Of a stretch of DNA of 64,000 nt, positions 18,744-28,204 are shown one piece after another. Source of the DNA: Ralstonia sp. A12. Its GTDB lineage: Bacteria; Pseudomonadota; Gammaproteobacteria; Burkholderiales; Burkholderiaceae. The stretch lies in NCBI RefSeq assembly GCF_000801955.1, contig NZ_JSZO01000003.1, forward strand, positions 124,001 to 188,000. Reading direction: 5' to 3'. The translations under genes and the position numbers were made by a program. Numbering within the stretch: the stretch's first letter is position 1; each line of letters begins with the position of its first letter. Below the pieces are notes generated by a model. That model worked only from the letters and a program-made list of their open reading frames with translations. It was not told the origin of the DNA and did not search any database.

Positions 18744-19514
18744 ATGAACGCACTGCGCGAGCACTGGCAGGCGCTGTGGACGGCGGTCGGGTATTTCACC
18801 CGCATCCCCGTACCGGCGTCGGTCGGGTTCTCGCAAGCGGGGTTGAATCGCGCGGCGCGCTACTTTCCGCTGATCGGTTGGTTGGTGGGGGCCGTGGCAG
18901 CCGCGGTGTACTGGTTGGTCTCGCGAACCGTGCCTGCGCCCGGCGTGGCGGTTGCCATGTCGATGGTGGCGACGCTGCTGTTGACCGGCGCCTTCCATGA
19001 AGACGGTCTGGCGGATTGCGCCGATGGCTTTGGCGGCGGTTACACGCCAGAAGACCGGCTGCGCATCATGCATGACTCGCGCATCGGCGCGTTCGGGGCC
19101 ATTGCGGTGTGCATGGCGCTGCTGTTGAAGTGGCAACTGCTGACTGCATTGGCAGCGCATCCGATTGCCGTGCTCGCAGCGATGGTGGCTGCGCATGCCG
19201 CCAGTCGTGCCGCTGCCGTCAGTTACCTGCTCACCCATGACTACGTACGCGCCGAAGGCAAGGCCAAGCCTGTTGCACAGCGCATGCGCATCAGCGATGC
19301 GCTCTGGGCGGGCGTGTTCGGCATCGCGCCCTTGCTGTGGTTCGGACCAGCGTGTGCAGTGCTCGTGGTCGTGGCGCTGTTCGTCGCACGCTGGTTGCTG
19401 GGCCGCTACTTCGTACGTCGTATTGGCGGCATTACGGGCGACTGCCTGGGGATGGCGCAGCAGATGTTCGAGTTGCTGATCCTGTGGGGGCTGCTGGCAT
19501 GGATTTCATCCTGA
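18744..19514 (+). CDS. cobS: Adenosylcobinamide-GDP ribazoletransferase CobS
   Basis: The 256-residue membrane protein joins alpha-ribazole (phosphate) to adenosylcobinamide-GDP, giving cobalamin. The motif FHEDGLADCADGFGG (about 82-96) is the Mg-binding signature, and several hydrophobic helices follow. It starts 2 bases after cobT and overlaps cobC by 16 bases. Confidence 0.93.
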   Translation: MNALREHWQALWTAVGYFTRIPVPASVGFSQAGLNRAARYFPLIGWLVGAVAAAVYWLVSRTVPAPGVAVAMSMVATLLLTGAFHEDGLADCADGFGGGYTPEDRLRIMHDSRIGAFGAIAVCMALLLKWQLLTALAAHPIAVLAAMVAAHAASRAAAVSYLLTHDYVRAEGKAKPVAQRMRISDALWAGVFGIAPLLWFGPACAVLVVVALFVARWLLGRYFVRRIGGITGDCLGMAQQMFELLILWGLLAWISS

Positions 19515-20098
19515 TCCGCCACGCGCGGCCCGCCATGACGGTCGGCCTGTGCTACGGGCGCACCGATCTGCCGCTGGACACACCGATGGCCCCGGCCCCC
19601 ATGGCTATCGTGGAAAAACTCACCGCGCATACGCCGCAACGCCTGCTGGCAAGCCCACTGCAACGCAGCCGGCTCACCGCTGAGGCGATCCTGCCGGTGA
19701 TTGCGCAGACGGCCGAGCTGCCCCCGCTAGAGATCGACGCGCAACTGATGGAACTCGACTTCGGCGCGTGGGAAGGTCGCCAGTGGGATGACATTCCGCG
19801 CGCGCAAGTCGACCGCTGGGCGCGCGATCTGGTGCACGGCAATCCGCATGGCGGGGAGTCTGCTGCCGACTTGCTGGCCCGCGTGACCACGTGGGCCGAA
19901 TCGATGGCCGCTTCGCCGGTGCCTTGTCTATGGGCCGTGACGCACGCAGGCTGCATGCGGGCGCTGGCTGCGCACTGGCTGCAGCGCCCGCTTGCTGAAA
20001 CGCTGCAATGGCCACTGCAGTGGGGCGGCGCCTGTGGCTTCCGTCTGCAGCCCGAACAGCCGGATGCGCTGCCGGTGCTGCTGTTCTGGAACCGCTGA
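19499..20098 (+). CDS. cobC: Alpha-ribazole phosphatase CobC (histidine phosphatase)
   Basis: The 199-residue phosphoglycerate-mutase-like phosphatase has the catalytic LIRHARP motif (His8), LMELDFGAWEGR and the second histidine in VTHAGCMR. It removes phosphate from alpha-ribazole 5'-phosphate or adenosylcobalamin phosphate. The start overlaps cobS; an earlier in-frame start lies inside cobS. It is last in the riboswitch-led operon and converges with btuF only 3 bases away. Confidence 0.88.
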   Translation: MDFILIRHARPAMTVGLCYGRTDLPLDTPMAPAPMAIVEKLTAHTPQRLLASPLQRSRLTAEAILPVIAQTAELPPLEIDAQLMELDFGAWEGRQWDDIPRAQVDRWARDLVHGNPHGGESAADLLARVTTWAESMAASPVPCLWAVTHAGCMRALAAHWLQRPLAETLQWPLQWGGACGFRLQPEQPDALPVLLFWNR

Positions 20099-20101
20099 CG
20101 A

Positions 20102-21046
20102 TCAGCGGCTGTTGACGGCCTGTGCCCCCGTGCGTTTGGCGCGGGCCTGCTCCAGGTCTTCGCACAACTGCGCCGCGCCTTCCACCAGGCGCGGGCCGAA
20201 GCGGTTGATCAGGTCCCCATTGATGCTGAACAGGTTGCCGCGCTGCACGGCCAGCAGTTGCGGCCAGCGCTTCCAGCCGTCGAGCGTGTCGATCGGGCGA
20301 TTGCCTTGCGTGGCGCCCATGCTGGCGGTTAGCAGGACTTCGGGGTTGGCCGCGATGACGGCCTCGGCCGATACGGTCGGCACCAGAAGCGGCTCGCCCG
20401 CAAACACATTGCGGCCGCCGCACAGCGCCAGCATGTCGGTAAAGATGTGCTGACCGTTGAGCGTCATCAGCGGTTGCTCCCACACCTGATAGAACACCTG
20501 CACCGGCGGCTTGCCCGCATAGCGGTTGCGCAGCGCATCGACTTGCTGGCGGAACTGCAGGGCCGCGTCGTGAGCGCTGGCACGTGTGTCGAGCAGCGTG
20601 CCGAGCGTCTCGATGGAGCGCGGAATGTCGCCCATGCGATGCGGCTCGGAGAAGAACAGCGGAATGCCCAGTGCGCGCAAGCGATCGATCTGCTTCTGCG
20701 CATTGCCGTGTCGCCAGACCACCACCAGATCGGGCTTGAGTGCGGCAATGCGTTCCAGGTCGAGTGCACGGTTGTCGCCCACGTGCGGGATGTCGCGGGC
20801 AGCGGGCGGATAGTCGCTATAGGCCACCGTACCGACGATGCGTGCGCCGCCACCCGCCGCAAACAGCAATTCAGTCGCGTGCGGCGCCAAGCTGACGATG
20901 CGCTGCGCAGGGCGCTGCAATGTGACGGTGGCACCTGTGTCATCGGTGACGGAGATGGCGGCGAGTGCCGGCGCAGCAGCAACTGCCAGCGCGGCAAGAC
21001 CGAGCACACGCAGACGACGGGCGAAGTGGGGAAAGCGAGCGAGCAT
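20102..21046 (-). CDS. btuF: Periplasmic cobalamin-binding protein BtuF
   Basis: The 314-residue protein has a signal peptide ending near ALA-A (about residue 30) and the class III periplasmic-binding fold: ISVTDDTGATVTL start, IVSLAPHATELL and the IAALKPDLVV strand. It would deliver corrinoids to BtuCD. It is unusual in being in the opposing operon, not beside btuC/btuD. The ATG at 21046 starts 11 bases after the upstream stop with no Shine-Dalgarno, so it probably depends on coupling. Confidence 0.88.
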   Translation of the reverse strand: MLARFPHFARRLRVLGLAALAVAAAPALAAISVTDDTGATVTLQRPAQRIVSLAPHATELLFAAGGGARIVGTVAYSDYPPAARDIPHVGDNRALDLERIAALKPDLVVVWRHGNAQKQIDRLRALGIPLFFSEPHRMGDIPRSIETLGTLLDTRASAHDAALQFRQQVDALRNRYAGKPPVQVFYQVWEQPLMTLNGQHIFTDMLALCGGRNVFAGEPLLVPTVSAEAVIAANPEVLLTASMGATQGNRPIDTLDGWKRWPQLLAVQRGNLFSINGDLINRFGPRLVEGAAQLCEDLEQARAKRTGAQAVNSR

Positions 21047-21057
21047 TGGGGAACGGG

Positions 21058-22086
21058 TCAAACGGAAAGCGACAGCGATGCTAGCGCAACGCCCAAGCGC
21101 TGCCATCCGGTTTCGTCCGGAGGCAGACCAAAGCGCAAGCCAAGCACGTCATGCGCGGGCGCTGTGCCCGGCACATCAAAAAGGCGCGTCCAGATGCCAA
21201 GCCGCGCCAGTTGTGCGTGCAGCGACAGCGCGTGTGGTGTGGGCGCCCAGGCAAAGAGTGGCGTGGCAATGTTCTGCAAACCGTGGTGATCGAGCAACGT
21301 GTGCAGGCGCATGCCCTCGCGTTGCAGGCGGGCGCGGTTGGTGGTCTGCCAGGTGGTATCTGTCAGCGCAGCGCGCACGACGGCGCGAGCCGGGCCGTTG
21401 ACGGTCCAGTGCCCCAACGCATCACGCAGCGTAGCCAGCAGATCCGGCGGACCCAGCACGAAGCCGATGCGCGCCCCGGCTAGCCCGTAGAACTTGCCGA
21501 TCGAGCGCAGGATCATCAAGCCCGGCGCGCCTGCCAACGGCGCGAGCGTCGGGCCATCTTCCAGCGCTTCGATAAACGCCTCATCGACGATCAACGTGCC
21601 GCCGCGCGCGTGCAGACGCGCGTGCCAGTCACGCAACGTGCTGGCCGACAGCACGCGCGCCGTGGGGTTGTTCGGGTTGACGACGACCAGGTGTCGAACA
21701 TCGTCGGGCAGATCGCCCAGGAATGCCGCTTCGGGCAGCGCAACGACGTCATGTCCGGCGCGTGCAAAGGCGGGTGCGTATTCGCTGTAACCGATCTGCG
21801 CGACGCCGACCCGGCCGCGCGGTAGCAGGGCGGGCAGTGTACGGATGGCAGCCTGCGAGCCTGCGACCGCCAACACAGCATTGGCGTTTCTCACGCCGTA
21901 GTGCGTGGCCGCCAGCGCCTCCAGGCCATCGTCTTCAGGCAGGCGCAGCCACGCATCGGATGGGATGGGCGGGATCGGATAGCCGTTTGGGTTGATGCCG
22001 GTCGAGAGATCAAGCCAGCCGCCCGCCGGTTCACCATATCGCGCGCGTGCCGCGGCCAGATTGCCGCCGTGGACGATGACACTCAT
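21058..22086 (-). CDS. cobD: Threonine-phosphate decarboxylase (CobD-type aminotransferase fold)
   Basis: The 342-residue PLP enzyme makes (R)-1-amino-2-propanol phosphate, the linker between the corrin and the nucleotide loop. It starts MSVIVHGGNLAAA with LDLSTGINPNGYP, and SIGKFYGLAGARIGF holds the PLP lysine. Some systems name this gene cobC. It overlaps cbiB (ATGA). A 130-codon upstream extension runs through cbiB and is a shadow. Confidence 0.9.
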   Translation of the reverse strand: MSVIVHGGNLAAARARYGEPAGGWLDLSTGINPNGYPIPPIPSDAWLRLPEDDGLEALAATHYGVRNANAVLAVAGSQAAIRTLPALLPRGRVGVAQIGYSEYAPAFARAGHDVVALPEAAFLGDLPDDVRHLVVVNPNNPTARVLSASTLRDWHARLHARGGTLIVDEAFIEALEDGPTLAPLAGAPGLMILRSIGKFYGLAGARIGFVLGPPDLLATLRDALGHWTVNGPARAVVRAALTDTTWQTTNRARLQREGMRLHTLLDHHGLQNIATPLFAWAPTPHALSLHAQLARLGIWTRLFDVPGTAPAHDVLGLRFGLPPDETGWQRLGVALASLSLSV

Positions 22087-23063
22087 GCCAGGCTCCGAGC
22101 AATGACGGCGGCGACGCTCAACACGCCGAGCCACAGCCACAACGTGCGTGAGACGAGTGTCAGCGCGCGGTTGATGTCGGCGGCGCTGGCGGGCGCACCT
22201 GTGCCGAGCGGTGGGCGGGCTTCGTCTACACCTTCGTAGCGTGCGGTGCCGCCAAGCTGCACACGCAGGCTGCCCGCACCGGCAGCCATGACCGGCCCCG
22301 CGTTGGGGCTCGACCATTGCGGCGCTTGCAGGCGCCAGCAGCGCAGCGCATCGGCGGTGTGGCCGAGCAGCGCATAGCTCATCGCCGTCAGCCGGGCGGG
22401 AACCCAGTTGAGCACGTCGTCGATGCGCGCGGCGGCCCAGCCAAAGCCGGTAAAGCGTGCATTGCGATAGCCCCACATGGCATCGAGCGTGTTGGCCAGC
22501 CGATAGAGCACCACGCCAGGCGCGCCAGCCACAATTAGCCAGAACAAGGGGGCGAACACGGCGTCGCTGCCGTTTTCCAGGGCGGATTCCACGGCAGCGC
22601 GGGCGATGGGTTCGTCGGCCGCCTCAGAGAGGTCTCGCGAGACGATGCGCGAGGCGAGTGCACGTGCTCGGGGCAGGTCGGCTTCGCGCAAGGCAGACGC
22701 AATCGGCGCGATGTGGTCGTGCAGGCTGCGCGCACCGATCGCAAAGTAGAGCGCTACGGCATCAATCGCCACCACCGCCCACGCTGAAGTCGCGTGCACC
22801 GTTGTGACAAGCCACGCAGCCAGCAGCACGAAGGGCAGCACGGCAATCGCCCAGGCAGTCAGGCCAACGATGCGCGCCCATGCCAGCGCTGCCGGCTTGC
22901 GGTTCAGGACGCGTTCGATGATGTTGGCAATGTGCCCGAAGCCCACCAGCGGATGCCAGTGCGGCACTTCACCCAGCCGCCGGTCGAGCAGCACGCCAGC
23001 CAGCGCGGCCACCGCCACGAACGACCACCCGAGGTCGATCACACCGCCAGTCGGCAGGTTCAC
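22083..23063 (-). CDS. cbiB: Adenosylcobinamide-phosphate synthase CbiB
   Basis: The 326-residue integral membrane protein condenses adenosylcobyric acid with aminopropanol (phosphate). The DRRLGEVPHWHPLVGFG region, ESALENGSDAVFAPLFW and NTLDAMWGYRN are family motifs, and five or so hydrophobic segments are visible. Genes on both sides overlap by 4 bases and encode the previous and next enzymes of the nucleotide-loop pathway. Confidence 0.92.
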   Translation of the reverse strand: MNLPTGGVIDLGWSFVAVAALAGVLLDRRLGEVPHWHPLVGFGHIANIIERVLNRKPAALAWARIVGLTAWAIAVLPFVLLAAWLVTTVHATSAWAVVAIDAVALYFAIGARSLHDHIAPIASALREADLPRARALASRIVSRDLSEAADEPIARAAVESALENGSDAVFAPLFWLIVAGAPGVVLYRLANTLDAMWGYRNARFTGFGWAAARIDDVLNWVPARLTAMSYALLGHTADALRCWRLQAPQWSSPNAGPVMAAGAGSLRVQLGGTARYEGVDEARPPLGTGAPASAADINRALTLVSRTLWLWLGVLSVAAVIARSLA

Positions 23064-23635
23064 GACCCAGTGCCGAGTGCCGGCCCTTTGACCACCATCG
23101 GAATGCCCGCCACCAGCAGATGTACGTTGTCTGCCAACGCGGCTAGACGCTGGTTCAGGCGGCCCAGCTCATCCACATAGAAACGCGTGATGGCGCCCAT
23201 CGGCACCACGCCCAGGCCGATCTCGTTGCTCACGAGAATCACCTCGCCGGGCAGCAGGGGCAGAGCGGTCAGCAGGGCGTCGATTTCCGCCGTCCAGGCC
23301 TCGGGCGGCGTGATGAGGCCAGTGTCGGGATAGTCACGCTGCTCGGCGAAGAGGAGGTTGTTGAGCCATAGGGTGAGGCAATCGACCAGCACGCAACCGC
23401 CGTGCTGCGCATGCGTGTAGAGCGCTTCGGCCAGGCGCACGGGTTCTTCGACCAGGCCCCAATGCTCGGGGCGACGTGCGCGGTGCAGGGCCACGCGCAG
23501 CTGCATCTCTTCGTCGCCTTCGCCAGCGGTTGCAATGTACGTGACGGGCCCCGCGCATTGCAGCGCGAGTTGTTCAGCGTGGTGGCTCTTGCCCGAGCGG
23601 GCACCACCGAGGACGAGTGTGAGACGGCGAGACAT
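23060..23635 (-). CDS. cobU: Bifunctional adenosylcobinamide kinase / guanylyltransferase CobU
   Basis: The 191-residue enzyme phosphorylates adenosylcobinamide and attaches GMP. The P-loop GGARSGKSHHAE is near the N-terminus and VSNEIGLGVVP is the conserved CobU/CobP motif. It is the first gene of the cobU-cbiB-cobD-btuF set, divergent from cobQ across only 59 bases. No riboswitch was found before it. Confidence 0.93.
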   Translation of the reverse strand: MSRRLTLVLGGARSGKSHHAEQLALQCAGPVTYIATAGEGDEEMQLRVALHRARRPEHWGLVEEPVRLAEALYTHAQHGGCVLVDCLTLWLNNLLFAEQRDYPDTGLITPPEAWTAEIDALLTALPLLPGEVILVSNEIGLGVVPMGAITRFYVDELGRLNQRLAALADNVHLLVAGIPMVVKGPALGTGS

Positions 23636-23661
23636 CCGCGCATTTTAGCCGCCGGTGATGA

Positions 23662-23688
23662 TTGGCGCAGACAGGCGAATGCGATAAT
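23662..23688 (+). promoter_or_regulatory. Candidate cobQ promoter giving a near-leaderless mRNA
   Basis: TTGGCG (23662-23667) and GATAAT (23683-23688) are separated by 15 bases. The cobQ ATG begins only 7 bases after the -10 box, so transcription would start at or next to the ATG. No Shine-Dalgarno exists in front of the gene. Confidence 0.45.
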
Positions 23689-23694
23689 TCGCGC

Positions 23695-25191
23695 ATGCCA
23701 AAGCTACCGTTTCCTGTGCCACCGCGCGGCACGCTGATGATTCAAGGCACCACGTCCGATGCCGGCAAGAGCACGCTGGTGGCCGGGCTGTGCCGCGTTG
23801 CCCACCGCGCTGGTGTGCGGGTGGCACCGTTCAAGCCGCAGAACATGGCGCTCAATAGCGCCGTCACTGCAGACGGTGGTGAGATCGGGCGCGCCCAGGC
23901 ACTGCAGGCCCAGGCCGCCGGCGTTGCACCCACGGTGGACATGAACCCCGTGCTGCTCAAGCCCAACAGCGACACTGGCGCGCAAATCATCATCCACGGC
24001 CAGCCGCGCTGTGATCTGGATGCCCGCGCTTATCACGACTACAAGCCCACCGCGATGGCAGCGGTGCTCGAATCGCACACGCGCCTGCGCGCGCAATACG
24101 ACCTCGTACTGGTGGAAGGCGCCGGCAGCCCCGCCGAGATCAACCTGCGCGATCGCGACATCGCCAACATGGGCTTTGCTGAAGCTGTCGATTGCCCGGT
24201 CGTGCTGGTGGCCGACATCGACCGTGGCGGCGTGTTTGCCCACTTGGTCGGCACGCTCGCCTGCTTGTCGGAGAGCGAACGTGCACGCGTGACCGGCTTC
24301 GTCATCAACCGTTTTCGCGGTGACATCTCGCTGCTCACGCCGGGGCTGGATTGGCTGATCGCGCAGACGGGCAAGCCGGTGTTTGGTGTGCTGCCGTATC
24401 TGCACGGCCTGCATCTGGATGCGGAAGACGCCGTACAGACGGCGCAGCGTGCCACCTCGAGCGACGCGCTGCGCGTAGTGATTCCGGTGCTCCCGCGCGT
24501 GTCCAACCACACCGATTTCGATGCGCTGCGCGCGCACCCGCAGGTGGACGTGCGCCTGGTCGGCCCGGGCCACCCGATTCCCCCGGCCGATCTCATCATC
24601 CTGCCCGGCAGCAAGAGTGTGCAGGCTGACCTCGCCTGGCTGCGCGCCAACGGCTGGGAGTCGGCCATTGCGCAGCACCTGCGCTATGGCGGCAAGCTGA
24701 TCGGCATCTGCGGTGGCATGCAGATGCTGGGACGTCGCCTGCATGATCCGCAGGGGCTGGAAGGTGCGCCCGGCAGCGTTGATGGGCTCGGCTATCTCGA
24801 TTTCGAGACCACGCTGGAGGCAGCCAAGCAATTGCGGCAAGTGCGCGGCACGCTGGCTGACGGCGGTGCGGTTGCGGCAACTATCGCCGGCTACGAAATT
24901 CACATGGGCGTGACAGAGGGGCCGGCCCTCGCGCGGCCCGCCGTGCGGCTCGACGATGGGCGCGCGGATGGGGCCATGTCGGCTGACGGACAGATCCTCG
25001 CCACGTATCTCCACGGGTTGTTCGATGCGCCTGATGCGTGCCGGGCGCTGCTCGCCTGGGCCGGCGTGCGCGATGCCCAGGCGCAGGACTACGCCGCGTT
25101 GCGCGAAGCGTCGCTCGAACGCCTTGCCGACACGTGCGAAGCGCACCTCGACCTCGCCGCGCTGTTCGGGACGCTGCCACGTGCGGGCTGA
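23695..25191 (+). CDS. cobQ: Cobyric acid synthase CobQ
   Basis: The 498-residue glutamine-dependent amidotransferase converts adenosylcobyrinic acid a,c-diamide to cobyric acid by four amidations. The N-terminal dethiobiotin-synthetase-like ATPase part has [10 protein letters not shown]. The C-terminal class I glutaminase-like domain has the catalytic cysteine in ICGGMQMLG and a late histidine in YLHGLF. The start [10 protein letters not shown] is preferred; [10 protein letters not shown] is a shorter alternative at 23734. It is divergent from cobU. Confidence 0.94.
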   Translation: MPKLPFPVPPRGTLMIQGTTSDAGKSTLVAGLCRVAHRAGVRVAPFKPQNMALNSAVTADGGEIGRAQALQAQAAGVAPTVDMNPVLLKPNSDTGAQIIIHGQPRCDLDARAYHDYKPTAMAAVLESHTRLRAQYDLVLVEGAGSPAEINLRDRDIANMGFAEAVDCPVVLVADIDRGGVFAHLVGTLACLSESERARVTGFVINRFRGDISLLTPGLDWLIAQTGKPVFGVLPYLHGLHLDAEDAVQTAQRATSSDALRVVIPVLPRVSNHTDFDALRAHPQVDVRLVGPGHPIPPADLIILPGSKSVQADLAWLRANGWESAIAQHLRYGGKLIGICGGMQMLGRRLHDPQGLEGAPGSVDGLGYLDFETTLEAAKQLRQVRGTLADGGAVAATIAGYEIHMGVTEGPALARPAVRLDDGRADGAMSADGQILATYLHGLFDAPDACRALLAWAGVRDAQAQDYAALREASLERLADTCEAHLDLAALFGTLPRAG

Positions 25192-25266
25192 GCCATAATC
25201 ACCGGATAAGCAAATCCGCCGAGTGATCGACTCGGCACACGATTCGACGAGCGCAAGGAGGCAGGC

Positions 25267-25932
25267 ATGCCGGTGGCCGTTGTAGCGAATCCGAAGGGTG
25301 GGGTGGGCAAGACCACGCTGGCAACCAATCTGGCGGGCTACTTTGCCAGTCAGGACCACACCGTGATGCTGGGCGACACCGACCGCCAGCAGTCGTCGCG
25401 CGAGTGGCTTGCGCTGCGCCCCGAGACGGCCAAGTCCATCCACACGTGGGAGATCAGCGCCGACCACATCGCCAAGCCGCCCAAGGGCACGACGCACGTG
25501 GTGCTCGATACGCCGGCCGGGTTGCACGGCTGGCGGCTGACCGATCTGGTCAAGCTGTCGGACCACGTGATCGTGCCGCTACAGCCTTCGATGTTCGACA
25601 TCCTCGCTACGCAGACCTTCCTGCGCAAACTGGCCGACGAAAAGGCTGTCCGCCACGGCGAGGTCAAGCTGGGCGTGGTTGGCATGCGCGTCGACATGCG
25701 CACACGTGCCGCTGAACAGCTCCAGCGTTTCGTGCAGGGGTTGGGCATGCCCATCCTCGGCTACCTGCGCGATACCCAGAACTACGTGCAACTGGCCGCG
25801 CACGGCCTGACGCTGTGGGACGTGGCACCCTCGCGCGTGGCGAAGGACGTGGAGCAGTGGAGCGGCATCCTCGATTGGTTGGGGGAAACGCCTCCGCAAG
25901 CAGCCGTCGCGGATACGTCAGCGGCGGCATGA
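25267..25932 (+). CDS. Orphan ParA/MinD-family ATPase
   Basis: The 221-residue protein has the deviant Walker A NPKGGVGKTTLATNLA (about 8-23), a D-T-D-R-Q-Q-S switch-like segment near residue 37 and the VVLDTPAG Walker B region. No parB-like gene or parS-like site is nearby, so a segregation partner is missing. Such orphan ParAs may position other cargoes or act with distant partners. CAAGGAGG precedes the ATG. It lies 75 bases after cobQ and ends at a terminator. Not the main chromosomal parA by context. Confidence 0.82.
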   Translation: MPVAVVANPKGGVGKTTLATNLAGYFASQDHTVMLGDTDRQQSSREWLALRPETAKSIHTWEISADHIAKPPKGTTHVVLDTPAGLHGWRLTDLVKLSDHVIVPLQPSMFDILATQTFLRKLADEKAVRHGEVKLGVVGMRVDMRTRAAEQLQRFVQGLGMPILGYLRDTQNYVQLAAHGLTLWDVAPSRVAKDVEQWSGILDWLGETPPQAAVADTSAAA

Positions 25933-25961
25933 AAAAAGCCCGGCAACTGCCGGGCTTTTTA
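25932..25961. terminator. Bidirectional terminator between the parA-like gene and panC
   Basis: AAAAAGCCCGGC-AACT-GCCGGGCTTTTT forms a 12-bp stem with A/T tails on both sides, shared by the convergent genes. Its left arm begins at the stop codon of the ParA gene. Confidence 0.92.
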
Positions 25962-25977
25962 TTGGGCGACGCGTCGT

Positions 25978-27736
<1,759 letters not shown>

Positions 27737-27776
27737 GCGGCGGCGAGCCTCAGGGCCTGGGGGATCGGCCTGCCGA

Positions 27777-27965
27777 TCAGTCCAGCGAGTACACGTACGG
27801 CTTTTGCGCCACGCGTGCAGCCTGGGCGCGTGCGCGCTCATCCAGGTCGACCGGGTCCTTGTCCCACAGCAGGGAGCGGCCTTGGCGCTGTTGCGTTTCC
27901 AGGTCGGGCTTCTGGGTCTTGAGTTCTTCCAGGAACTGGGTGATCTCGGACTTGTACAGGGCCAT
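27777..27965 (-). CDS. DUF3460-family small protein
   Basis: The 62-residue protein MALYKSEITQFLEELK... is mostly alpha-helical and charged, and matches the DUF3460 family found upstream of scpA/panC in Burkholderiales. The motif RSLLWDKDP is in its centre. Function is unknown. Linkage to scpA suggests a chromosome-related role, which is inference only. It is probably the first gene of the DUF3460-scpA-panC unit. Confidence 0.8.
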   Translation of the reverse strand: MALYKSEITQFLEELKTQKPDLETQQRQGRSLLWDKDPVDLDERARAQAARVAQKPYVYSLD

Positions 27966-28204
27966 GGCAATCAGTGATGTTGGGTGATCTGGTCCGCACG
28001 GCGGGGTTCGCAAACCGGTCCCGGGCGGAAAACCGGCGCATTTTACCGTATTGGGCGTTGGGCACGCCGTGTGCGGGACCCTTCGGACCGATCCGAAAGG
28101 CAGTATTCGTTGCAATTGCCTGGGCACCTGCCAGGGTCGGTATGGTCAAATACGCCTTTCCTTTGACTGAGCCGGCCCGTGGGGGCGGCGCCACGCTTGC
28201 CACG

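Noticed and set aside
23704-25566. 620-codon ORF antisense to cobQ
   Set aside because: Composition is typical of a GC-rich antisense shadow and no domain was recognised; cobQ is unambiguous.
27838-28203. 121-codon ORF overlapping DUF3460 and the tamA upstream region
   Set aside because: Out of frame with DUF3460, no motif, and ends within scpA-side sequence; DUF3460 is the supported gene.
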